Assembly (NCBI GenBank): GCA_029210585.1
Contig: JARGFP010000030.1
Span: forward strand, 1 to 45,408
Reading direction: 5' to 3'
Source of the DNA: Bacteroidales bacterium
GTDB lineage: Bacteria; Bacteroidota; Bacteroidia; Bacteroidales; GCA-2748055
Length of the DNA stretch: 45,408 bases
Positions 24,186 to 31,557 of the stretch are shown piece after piece. The notes under the pieces are model-generated. The model did no database searches, was not told the DNA's origin, and saw only the letters and a program-made list of their open reading frames with translations. The position numbers and the translations under genes were made by a program. Each line of letters opens with the position of its first letter. Position 1 is the first letter of the stretch.

Positions 24186-26054
24186 TTATTGTCTGATCAC
24201 CTTTACATTCCGGAACATATACGGATTGTCGCTCAGCCGTAATTCCTTTCCGCTGGCGGTGGTCACATTCCTGAGGTTGACTTCCCGCGTAACCACATAG
24301 GGAAATTGTTCCTGGCAGGAATCGTCGGTCATCTCCCGGTTGAAATTTTCGAAGATAGCCGGGCCATTGTAGTCTTCCGGGTGACTGGAGTCATCGATAT
24401 GCAGGTTTTCGATGGTGATTCGCTCCGGCATGTAGCAGGTATATCCAAAATCATGCTGTCCGGAATTATACCCGGTGAACAACCTGACATTCACAGGTTT
24501 GCCACCGGCAGGAACAAACACGCAGTTGCGAATGATGAATTCGCCCTGCCAGGTGCTGCCGTAGTCGTTGCGCAGGTTGACCAGGCTTCTTCCACGGATG
24601 GTGCTGTTTTCCACGGTAAAAGTGCCGGTACCGATGGCATTGATCCCCATGTGTCCCAGGGTGGAATTGCGGATGGTGGCATTGGCCACGCCCATGTGCG
24701 CATCGAACCTGGAAAGGGTACATTGATCGTACAGCAGGTTCTTGCAGTAATTGGATCCCAGGATACCCCAGAAGGTGCGGTCATCAATGTCGTTCGTCTG
24801 GCTGCAGTTGATGAATGATATATTGAGGGCACGGCCGACCGAAAGATCGTATGAGCCCATGGATACAGGCCGCCCTGCCGAGCCAATGGTCTCGTAGGTC
24901 TTGTGGCCGGTGAGCAGGGTGTTTTGTACCGTTACATTGGCACAGTCACTGATACTGATGAAACCGCCGTAGGGCGCGCCGTGGTCCCCTTCACCGGTGA
25001 CATGGTGCTCCAGTCCGTCCACCACCACATTGGAACGCCTGATAGCGATGTTGCGATGGTAATAGTTGTACTTCGATTCCTCCTGGTTGGCAATCGTGGT
25101 GAATCGTCCGCCGGTAATGTACAGTGTGTCCGCATCCAGTGGAAGTGCAGTGATCTCTGTCACCTGGTCGAAATCCCAGATGATGGGAACGTTCATATCC
25201 ACATTGCCTTCACTGTCCACAATAAAAATGTCCGTTTGCGGGGAGCCGTCATTCTGGTTGGGACCGTAACGGATGTATCGCCTGACATTGGCATCGGTAA
25301 CAGTGACCAGGAAGGTTCCGGGAACAGTCTCCTGCATCGATTGTGGCACCTTGCTGAGTGAAGCGCTGCCCCCTGATCCGGCTCGCTGCTGTTTTCGTGT
25401 GCTGAACGCTGCGTCTCTATCCGTAGCGGGAGCAGGGATAGGGGAAACAGGTGACATCATCCCGACCCGCTCCTGTTGCATCTTAAAGGAGGTGATCCCG
25501 ACGGACTGGTCCTGGTCCTGATCCGGAACAGCACCAGGGATTGAAAAATGAACCTGTCTTTGTCCCTTTTTAAGGGAAGTAATGCCTTCGGGGGTGAATG
25601 GCTGCAGGACAGAGCGGACCAGGAAGACATGGGGCCGGTTGTTTTCCACCTCCGTGTCGTCAATAATGAATGCCGCGGATCCGAAATCGGTGGAGGTTTG
25701 AATCACCGCTGTGCGGTCCCTGCCAGAGATATAATAAGTGGCCCCCTCATCGGCCCGGACCCTGAGTCCTTGGAGGTTGGCAAAGGCATGTGCAGCAGCG
25801 ATCGCATCGATGTCATCTGTTTCACCGTCGCCCACGGCGCCGAAATCACTGTAGCGGACGTACCCGGCAGCTTTGAAGCGGCGGACCTTCCGCGGGGAGA
25901 CATTGATCTGCAGGGTGCATTTCTCATCTGATTGCACTCTTGTTTTCTTCCGCAGGGAGGTGATTACCACTTCCTCCGGCTGCTGTCCTGTTTGTCCTTT
26001 CGCAACGATGAAGCAGCAGACCAGGGAAATGGATATGAGCAGATATTTTGTCAT
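24186..26054 (-). CDS. Secreted right-handed beta-helix protein (pectate lyase superfamily) with unusual linker
   Basis: From the ATG at 26054 the product has 622 residues; a -7-like box at 26072-26079 makes the ATG at 26069 and longer frames less likely. The signal peptide is MTKYLLISISLVCCFIVAKG. The pectate-lyase_3 opening is at about 69 (SDFGAVGDGETDDIDAIAAA), and the helix proper has repeated rungs (ISDCANVTVQNTLLTGHKT, NATIRNSTLGHMG, FTVENSTIRG). Between about residues 152 and 242 lies a Gln/Ser/Pro-rich stretch that does not look like a helix rung. Short ITSL/F-K/R-K motifs occur three times (VVITSLRKK, EGITSLKKG, VGITSFKMQ). It is probably an exported glycan-active protein of undefined substrate. 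Confidence 0.8.
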   Translation of the reverse strand: MTKYLLISISLVCCFIVAKGQTGQQPEEVVITSLRKKTRVQSDEKCTLQINVSPRKVRRFKAAGYVRYSDFGAVGDGETDDIDAIAAAHAFANLQGLRVRADEGATYYISGRDRTAVIQTSTDFGSAAFIIDDTEVENNRPHVFLVRSVLQPFTPEGITSLKKGQRQVHFSIPGAVPDQDQDQSVGITSFKMQQERVGMMSPVSPIPAPATDRDAAFSTRKQQRAGSGGSASLSKVPQSMQETVPGTFLVTVTDANVRRYIRYGPNQNDGSPQTDIFIVDSEGNVDMNVPIIWDFDQVTEITALPLDADTLYITGGRFTTIANQEESKYNYYHRNIAIRRSNVVVDGLEHHVTGEGDHGAPYGGFISISDCANVTVQNTLLTGHKTYETIGSAGRPVSMGSYDLSVGRALNISFINCSQTNDIDDRTFWGILGSNYCKNLLYDQCTLSRFDAHMGVANATIRNSTLGHMGINAIGTGTFTVENSTIRGRSLVNLRNDYGSTWQGEFIIRNCVFVPAGGKPVNVRLFTGYNSGQHDFGYTCYMPERITIENLHIDDSSHPEDYNGPAIFENFNREMTDDSCQEQFPYVVTREVNLRNVTTASGKELRLSDNPYMFRNVKVIRQ

Positions 26055-26071
26055 GGTTCGATTCCTCATTG

Positions 26072-26079
26072 CAAACTTA
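26072..26079 (-). promoter_or_regulatory. -7 box before the beta-helix gene
   Basis: TAAGTTTG on the minus strand fits TAnnTTTG. It would start transcription just upstream of the ATG at 26054 and supports that start. No -33 element is clear. Confidence 0.35.
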
Positions 26080-26208
26080 CAGAATCTAAAATTTGTTTGC
26101 ATTATTGTACTTGTACTGAATTTTTTGACCAGTTTTTCATTCCATGAACGCATAGGGCAATATAAACAACGCTATGAAAAAGTATTCCTGGAAATGTTCC
26201 CGGCTTTT

Positions 26209-27912
26209 TCAGGGGTCCGGATCATCTACACGCTTCAAATCCAGATCATGGAAGTCAAAGCTGAAGTCGATATCCGGTGAGATCCCTGCCATTTTAATGC
26301 CCACCGGTATTCCTTCAGGATCAAGGCTGAAGGTGGCAAAAGCGCTGCATTCCATATCTGTATAATCCCAGCGGATGGCAAAAGTAGTTGCTTTATAGAA
26401 CAACATCTCACCGTTCAGCTTAGGTGATCTATGTGAACGAATCCTCAGGTGTTCCTCCCCGTTGTCCTCCTCCAGCCAGATTTCCATTTTTCCAAACCAG
26501 TCGTCTTCATACATACCGGTATATTTTGTAAGGTCACGGTTCTCCTGCTTCGCCATATCGGTTACTTTCCAGACAGCATTGAGTACTGAGTCCGCTGCTC
26601 CCTTTCCTGATTCAATCCTGCTTTTTGCAAACCCGGTCCAATCCATGGACTCCGTTCCTGTAAATCCATCCAGGATGTTCTGTGCGACCGTGTAATAGTT
26701 CAACCCTCCCGGCGAAGTATTGGTCAGCACCACCACCCCGGCGTTCAGTTCAGGAACGATCGCCGTTTTGGAGAGCATCCCGGGAAGCCCGCCGGTATGA
26801 CTTACCACGGTATATCCATTCATATCGCTCAATCCCCATCCAAGTCCGTATGCGTTTAAATGGCTACTATACTTTTGATCTCCCCGGGCATTGTACCCGA
26901 TCACGGTATGCGGATACCACATCTGCTGCTGGGCCTCACCTGTAAAAAGCTGTTGTTCCAGGTCCGGACCATATTTCCCGTTATTCAACTGCACCTGTAT
27001 CCATTTGGCCAGGTCACTGACAGACGCATAGATCCCCCCTGCAGGGTTGGTCAGATCAAGGGAGTAGGAACTTACCTGCCTGACCTCCCCTGTCTCCGTG
27101 GAATGTGGCAAAGCAATATTCGACCGGTTCCTGATCCTGTTGAATGATGCTGCGGAATGTTTCATCCCCAGTGGTGTCATAATACGTTCTTCTATGAAAT
27201 CCTCCCACGACATTCCGCTGATCCGTGCAACCACCTCCCCAGCTACAATATACAGGAGGTTATCGTAATCGTATTTCGCGCGAAAATCAGAGACCTGTTC
27301 CTGGTACTGGAAACTTTTAAGTACATCGTCAATGGTAAAATCACCTCCGTCAGGAAAGATCATCAGGTCACCGGCACCCAGTCCAAGTCCGCTGCGGTGG
27401 GTCAGTAGGTCCACAATAGTGAAATTTGCAGTCACATAACGATCGTACATCCGGAATTCCGGGATATGATCGATCACACGGTCGTCCCAGTTCAGCTTTC
27501 CCTCATCGACCAGGATCGCCAGTGCAGCTGCAGTGAATGCCTTGCTGTTGGAAGCAATGGAAAACAGGGTGTTTTCATCTACCGGAGCACCGGTCTCTAC
27601 AGAACGGACGCCGTACCCCTTCTGAAACAGCACCTCACCATCCTGCACCATTGCCACAGCGATTCCCGCCTGGGGCACAAGCTCCAGGGCAGATGCGACG
27701 ACAGAGTCAACTTGCTGTTCCGTAAGCGGCTGTGCTTCAACGGACAGAGATCCAATGAACAAGGAGACCAGGCATATTCGAAACAGGGTCTCCGGGAGCA
27801 GCCAATTTGGGAGAAGCTGCTTTATGAGCAGCCGCTTTGGAAGCAGGAAAGATTGAAATAAAAAGTTTGAGCTCCGGTTACTCAAAAGCCAATTGATATG
27901 CCGTATTTTCAT
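26209..27912 (-). CDS. Serine beta-lactamase-family hydrolase, secreted
   Basis: The 567-residue protein has the three motifs of the class C beta-lactamase/PBP/esterase family: SNSK at 121-124 with catalytic Ser121, YDN at 216-218, and HTGG at 372-375. A C-terminal lipocalin-like domain of the DUF3471 type follows (about 470-560). The signal region RICLVSLFIGSLSVEA is preceded by an unusually long 45-residue lead with Leu-Leu-Pro repeats (LLPKRLLIKQLLPNWLLPE). No later ATG is present, so the true start may be a non-ATG codon. Proteins like this are usually peptidases, esterases or D-aminoacyl hydrolases rather than antibiotic-resistance enzymes. It belongs to the same superfamily as the fragments at 4777 and 6336 but is not their parent. 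Confidence 0.85.
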   Translation of the reverse strand: MKIRHINWLLSNRSSNFLFQSFLLPKRLLIKQLLPNWLLPETLFRICLVSLFIGSLSVEAQPLTEQQVDSVVASALELVPQAGIAVAMVQDGEVLFQKGYGVRSVETGAPVDENTLFSIASNSKAFTAAALAILVDEGKLNWDDRVIDHIPEFRMYDRYVTANFTIVDLLTHRSGLGLGAGDLMIFPDGGDFTIDDVLKSFQYQEQVSDFRAKYDYDNLLYIVAGEVVARISGMSWEDFIEERIMTPLGMKHSAASFNRIRNRSNIALPHSTETGEVRQVSSYSLDLTNPAGGIYASVSDLAKWIQVQLNNGKYGPDLEQQLFTGEAQQQMWYPHTVIGYNARGDQKYSSHLNAYGLGWGLSDMNGYTVVSHTGGLPGMLSKTAIVPELNAGVVVLTNTSPGGLNYYTVAQNILDGFTGTESMDWTGFAKSRIESGKGAADSVLNAVWKVTDMAKQENRDLTKYTGMYEDDWFGKMEIWLEEDNGEEHLRIRSHRSPKLNGEMLFYKATTFAIRWDYTDMECSAFATFSLDPEGIPVGIKMAGISPDIDFSFDFHDLDLKRVDDPDP

Positions 27913-28053
27913 CTTCGAAATTTTTGAAATTAAATATACAAAAAATCAGGCGGTATTCACTTTTGGCTCCAGAAGAAGAAATTTGGATGTCCGTTTCATG
28001 AACAACCGGCCGCCGGAAGCGTTAGGCATCCGTAACAATAGTATAGAACCAGG

Positions 28054-28476
28054 ATGCCCGGAGAAAAGACCGTTATACAAAGTGACCAGGAGAAGCCGGT
28101 AAAATATCACCAGGAGGAGCTGGTACAACATAACCAGGAGAAGCCGGTAAAATATCACCAGGAAAAGCCGGTACAGTATGACCAGGAAGAACCGGTACAA
28201 CAAAAGCGTACCATCAGGTCGCTGGTCAACACCCCGTTCAAACGGGTGATGTTCGGGATACAGATCCTCAGTTATGTGCTGATCGTGGGGTCCCCTGCCA
28301 TCGGCGGACTCATTGGAAAGATGCTCGAACTGAAGACCGGCGCCACCGCCGGGGTCATCCTCGGGATCTTTATTGCCGGGGAAGTGCTCTTCTACGGATC
28401 ACTCGCCTTCCTGGGCAAGGAACTCCTTTTGTTGCTGAAGGACCGGGTGGGCGGACTATTCAGGAGAAAACGCTGA
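28054..28476 (+). CDS. Small membrane protein with N-terminal octapeptide repeats
   Basis: The 140-residue product starts at the ATG at 28054. Residues 12-51 are five eight-residue repeats of the form Q-E-x-P/L-V-x-Y/H-x (QEKPVKYH is the best copy), followed by a basic stretch (RTIRSLVNTPFKRVMF) and two membrane helices (IQILSYVLIVGSPAIGGLIG and TAGVILGIFIAGEVLFYGSL), then a basic tail (KDRVGGLFRRKR). The repeats face the cytoplasm if the positive-inside rule holds. The membrane half looks like a conserved small family of unknown role. The repeat number may vary between strains because the unit is encoded by near-identical 24-bp repeats. The stop codon overlaps the first unit of another tandem repeat. 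Confidence 0.65.
   Translation: MPGEKTVIQSDQEKPVKYHQEELVQHNQEKPVKYHQEKPVQYDQEEPVQQKRTIRSLVNTPFKRVMFGIQILSYVLIVGSPAIGGLIGKMLELKTGATAGVILGIFIAGEVLFYGSLAFLGKELLLLLKDRVGGLFRRKR
28087..28206 (+). repeat. Five 24-bp tandem repeats within the coding region
   Basis: Each unit starts CAGGA and encodes QE-x-x-V-x-x-x. Units 1 and 3 (28087-28110 and 28135-28158) are identical; the others differ at several positions. The unit length keeps the frame, so copy-number change would only lengthen or shorten the protein. Confidence 0.8.
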
Positions 28477-28683
28477 ACAGACGAAACGGATACGAGGATC
28501 ATTCACGAAAAGACGCTGAAATAAAGAAGGATTGCAGGGAATATTCAGAAAATAAAGCTGAACTGTAAGATCGGTTGCAAGGCATGTATAGAAGAAGACG
28601 CTAAACTGAAAGATCGGCTGCAGGGAATATTCGAAAACGAAGTTAATTGAGAGATCGATTTCAAGGAATTTATCGACAAAGAC
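28472..28683. repeat. Five degenerate 42-43-bp tandem repeats
   Basis: Units begin at 28472, 28515, 28557, 28600 and 28642, each with GCTGAA/GCTAAA/GTTAAT at the start, GATCGG/GATTGC in the middle and a GGGAATATTC-like block near the end. The first overlaps the stop codon of the preceding gene. The 14-codon period suggests decayed coding repeats; the minus-strand frame 28456-28692 is still open, while the plus-strand frames contain stops. This block fills the left part of the 548-base gap before the alpha/beta hydrolase. Confidence 0.6.
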
Positions 28684-28718
28684 ACAGATCAATCCCCCTG
28701 AATGACTTCATCGCTCTC

Positions 28719-28829
28719 TTAATATAAAAACCCAAAAAGCCAGAGGGGAATTGTATTCAGGAAACCATTCTCAATATTATCCAATGCCTTATAGCTGTCC
28801 TTAATGTTCCTGATCTGGCTGTTTCCCAT
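28719..28829 (-). CDS. Possible 36-residue peptide or C-terminal remnant
   Basis: The ATG at 28829 opens MGNSQIRNIKDSYKALDNIE, ending IPLWLFGFLY and a TAA. The hydrophobic, aromatic end looks like a real protein C-terminus, and from memory it recalls the ends of some Bacteroidota ATP-binding proteins, which I could not check. It may be a stranded gene end. A perfect 12-bp palindrome lies just upstream. Confidence 0.3.
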   Translation of the reverse strand: MGNSQIRNIKDSYKALDNIENGFLNTIPLWLFGFLY

Positions 28830-28842
28830 TTTTGTTCTATCG

Positions 28843-28872
28843 TCAATACAAAAAGAAATTTTTTTGTATTGA
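28843..28872. other. Perfect 12-bp inverted repeat
   Basis: TCAATACAAAAA (28843-28854) and TTTTTGTATTGA (28861-28872) pair exactly around six bases. It lies in gene-poor, AT-rich DNA. Being AT-only apart from two G/C pairs, it is a poor terminator. The remaining part of this gap up to 29024 shows nothing recognisable. Confidence 0.55.
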
Positions 28873-29024
28873 TTCTAAAACATTTTTAGTGTTTTTTATT
28901 TTCGCCAAAAAGCAAATCTGGTTCTTTCAACCCTGCATTGCGATCCATATTAAAGTATTATTGCATCCAGACAAACCTGTGTATACATCCGGCAAATGCG
29001 AAGCAGCCGCGAGCACACTGCAGA

Positions 29025-30152
29025 CTATATGGCGTGTTTTTCGAAAAAGGAAACCAGTATCTCCGAGAGACGATCGGGGCTTTCTATGGCCGGGCAATGG
29101 GCAACGCCGGGAATGATATGCAATGCCTTTTGTTGTTCGTCGAGTCCGGTTAATGCGTCGTAAATCAACCGGGCATGTCCAACCCCCACCACGTGATCCT
29201 TTTCACCTTGTACGACCAATGTCGGTGCTTGGATATTTTTCAGCTCAGCCTCAATATTTATGTTGTTGTAGGAAGGCGTGTTCCTGAAGGATGCATTCAC
29301 CATTTCGGCTTTATCCCCGATTTGCGCATATTCTTCCGGCGTATACCGCATGATCCCGAGCAGTGCAGTATCTTCAATGACATCGCTGAAAGAAATCACT
29401 TTTGAAGTATCCACAAAGTAGGCATTGAATCCGAGCATGGCCGGCACTTCATGTTTCATCCAGTTCACATCGGTATGGAAGTTTTCAAAATTGCTGTTTT
29501 TTATCCGCTTCAGCTCACTTATAATGAACGCCATCTCATCTCTTTTCGAAGCCGATGTGGTGGTATCTGCAATTTCCAATGCCCTCCGCATCTCGTAATC
29601 GATTAGCGAGTGGTTCTGGTAATGACTGTTGACTTTCCCGTCAATACAGGCATAAGACGCTATTTTATCCGGGTGCTCAAGCAGGTATAAAAATCCAAAC
29701 ATGCCTCCCCACGAAGTGCCTGTCAGGCTGACAGCCTTTTTATTATACAGGTGCATCAGGATGTCGATAACGATGTCCAGGTCCTGCACATACTGTTCCA
29801 CTGTCAGCATGGTTGTGTCCTCACAAGTGAGTGATTTCCCGCATCCCCGCTGGTCGAGGTAAGCCACCAGAAATTTTTCCTCCAGCGCAGGTCCCATCAG
29901 CTTGATATCGATCCCGGAATATCCGCCCGGACCGCCATGCAAATTCACCAACAGAGGTCCTTCCGCGTCTCCCCGTACCCGAACGTACAATTCGGAACCT
30001 GGTACCGTAACCATGATCTCATCGTCGGTGCTGCTGGTCTGCGGAGCTGATCTGCACGAAAACAGTGTAAAGGCTGAAGTGGTCAGACAGGATAAAAGAA
30101 GCAGGCGTGCTGCTGTACTTAAAGACGGGGAATTTTGGGATTTTCGCATCAT
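29025..30152 (-). CDS. Alpha/beta hydrolase lipoprotein, proline iminopeptidase-like
   Basis: The 375-residue protein starts at the double ATG at 30149-30152 and carries a lipoprotein signal with lipobox LFSC (Cys33). The S33 family pattern is clear: NLHGGPGG oxyanion loop, DQRGCGKS, nucleophile Ser in GTSWGG, acid Asp in GEKDHVVG, and catalytic His in PGVAHCP. Such enzymes release N-terminal proline or hydrolyse small esters. The frame extends upstream to 30416 but that part overlaps operator DNA and is not coding. It is divergent from the LacI operon, and the operators lie between the two, so it could share control. Confidence 0.85.
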   Translation of the reverse strand: MMRKSQNSPSLSTAARLLLLSCLTTSAFTLFSCRSAPQTSSTDDEIMVTVPGSELYVRVRGDAEGPLLVNLHGGPGGYSGIDIKLMGPALEEKFLVAYLDQRGCGKSLTCEDTTMLTVEQYVQDLDIVIDILMHLYNKKAVSLTGTSWGGMFGFLYLLEHPDKIASYACIDGKVNSHYQNHSLIDYEMRRALEIADTTTSASKRDEMAFIISELKRIKNSNFENFHTDVNWMKHEVPAMLGFNAYFVDTSKVISFSDVIEDTALLGIMRYTPEEYAQIGDKAEMVNASFRNTPSYNNINIEAELKNIQAPTLVVQGEKDHVVGVGHARLIYDALTGLDEQQKALHIIPGVAHCPAIESPDRLSEILVSFFEKHAI

Positions 30153-30223
30153 TTTTTCTTTGGTTGGTCTGTACAGCAATGTACTAATTTTATATAAGCT
30201 TGCCTTACCAACAGAAATAATTT

Positions 30224-30284
30224 CCGTTAACGTACACGGTAATTCAAAACTTTCCCTTATATTTGCAACCGTTAACGTACACGG
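30224..30284 (+). promoter_or_regulatory. LacI-type double operator around the uronate operon promoter
   Basis: CCGTTAACGTACACGG occurs twice, exactly, at 30224-30239 and 30269-30284. It is an imperfect palindrome (12 of 16 positions) with central CG, as in LacI-family operators. Between the copies lies TATATTTG (30258-30265), a full TAnnTTTG match; the second operator begins three bases after it and would cover the transcription start. Binding by the regulator encoded at 30473 would block its own operon and possibly the divergent hydrolase. Confidence 0.7.
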
Positions 30285-30389
30285 CGGACAGGTATTATTG
30301 GAAAACAAAACCATAATTACCAACAAAGAAGCCAGGTCAGGACGGGAACCCCTGCAGATTGAAAGAGAAATGAGTGCAGCTGCAACGTA

Positions 30390-30461
30390 AGGTATATAGG
30401 GAACTCCACTTAGCATTCAGGATATAGGTATAAAGGGAACCCCACGTAACATTCAGGATAG
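30390..30461 (+). repeat. Two 36-bp tandem repeats in the operon leader
   Basis: Units 30390-30425 and 30426-30461 share AGGTATA-A-GGGAAC-CCAC-TA-CATTCAGGATA. They sit between the promoter and the ATG at 30473, so they are part of the transcript leader. They could influence translation of the regulator; no known riboswitch fold was recognised. Confidence 0.55.
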
Positions 30462-30472
30462 AAAAATAACAC

Positions 30473-31555
30473 ATGACGAAAGACAACGGGAAAAAGATCG
30501 GGATCAAGGATATTGCGCTAAAGGCGGGCGTATCCATTGGCACGGTCGACCGTGTGTTGCACATGCGCGGGGATGTGAGTGCGGCAACGCAAAGCAGGGT
30601 GCTGGCCATCGTGGAGGAATACGGGTATACGCCCAATGTGATTGCCCGGACACTCTCCTCGAAAAAGCAGCTCAAAATCGGGATCGTCATCCCCGATTCC
30701 AGCGACCGCAACCCCTACTGGGAGATGCCGATACTGGGGATCAGCAAAGCCGGCGGCGAACTGAGCCGCTTCAATACCGGGATCATCGAGGCATACTTCG
30801 ATGCATCAGTTGAGGCGAGTTTCAGGGAGGCATTCGATAAAGTACTTGCACAAAATCCCGACGGAATGGTGCTGAACCCGGTATTCGGACACAATTCACT
30901 GGAGGAGATCCGGCAGCTGGATGAAGCAGAGATTCCCTATGTCTCCATCGAGGTCAATGTAGAAGGCATCGACAAGCTGGGACACTTCGGACAGGATGCG
31001 CAGCAGAGCGGACGGGTGGCAGCAAGCCTGGTGGCGGCAGGTGTGCCGGAACTGTCGGAAACACTAATCATCAAGCAAACCAGCAAAAAGATTTTCTCGA
31101 AACACATCGAGTCGCGCATCAGCGGATTTTTGGAGTATTTTTCAGAAAGCAGTCACAAGGATACCTCCCTGCAGGTCCGTCCCGTCATCGTGGAGATCGA
31201 TCTTTCGCTGAAGGGAGAACCTGAAACGACATTGCAGCAGACCCTGTCACAACACCCCGACATCAAAGCGGTATTTATCCCCAATTCCAGGGCGTTCCTG
31301 TTCGCTGATTTCATCGAACAACACAACCTGGAAGGCTATTTCGTGGTCGGGTACGACATCATCGATCAGAACATTGCGCACCTGGAAAAGGGAACGATCG
31401 CATTTCTGATCGGGCATCGTCCACACGTACAGGCGTATAATGCCATCATGGCACTCGCAGAACACCTTCTTTCCGGGAAAGAGATCCCGGCAGTCAACTA
31501 CAGTCAAATAGATATTATTAACAAGGAAAACATAACCTATTATAAAAATAACTGA
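30473..31555 (+). CDS. LacI-family transcriptional regulator of the uronate operon
   Basis: The 360-residue protein has an N-terminal HTH (IGIKDIALKAGVSIGTVDRV, residues 9-28) with hinge helix (YTPNVIARTLSSKK), followed by a periplasmic-binding-protein-like effector domain (KIGIVIPDSSDRNPYWEMPI). It is the first gene of the unit, ending two bases before uxuA, so it very likely controls that unit. The effector is probably a uronate-pathway intermediate such as 2-keto-3-deoxygluconate or mannonate. Two exact operators flank the promoter upstream. It resembles regulators that precede kdgK/kdgA genes in other Bacteroidota, but the name KdgR is not certain. Confidence 0.85.
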   Translation: MTKDNGKKIGIKDIALKAGVSIGTVDRVLHMRGDVSAATQSRVLAIVEEYGYTPNVIARTLSSKKQLKIGIVIPDSSDRNPYWEMPILGISKAGGELSRFNTGIIEAYFDASVEASFREAFDKVLAQNPDGMVLNPVFGHNSLEEIRQLDEAEIPYVSIEVNVEGIDKLGHFGQDAQQSGRVAASLVAAGVPELSETLIIKQTSKKIFSKHIESRISGFLEYFSESSHKDTSLQVRPVIVEIDLSLKGEPETTLQQTLSQHPDIKAVFIPNSRAFLFADFIEQHNLEGYFVVGYDIIDQNIAHLEKGTIAFLIGHRPHVQAYNAIMALAEHLLSGKEIPAVNYSQIDIINKENITYYKNN

Positions 31556-31557
31556 TC

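Noticed and set aside
25485-25498. AAAGGAGGTGATCC, the complement of the 16S rRNA 3' end
   Set aside because: No rRNA sequence adjoins it; the stretch encodes GITSF in the beta-helix protein and the match is chance.
26209-27912. Parent gene of the serine hydrolase fragments at 4777 and 6336
   Set aside because: Its HTGG region (VVSHTGGLPGMLSKTAIVPE) does not match the fragments' YHGGYVSGYRAELAVC, so they come from a different family member.
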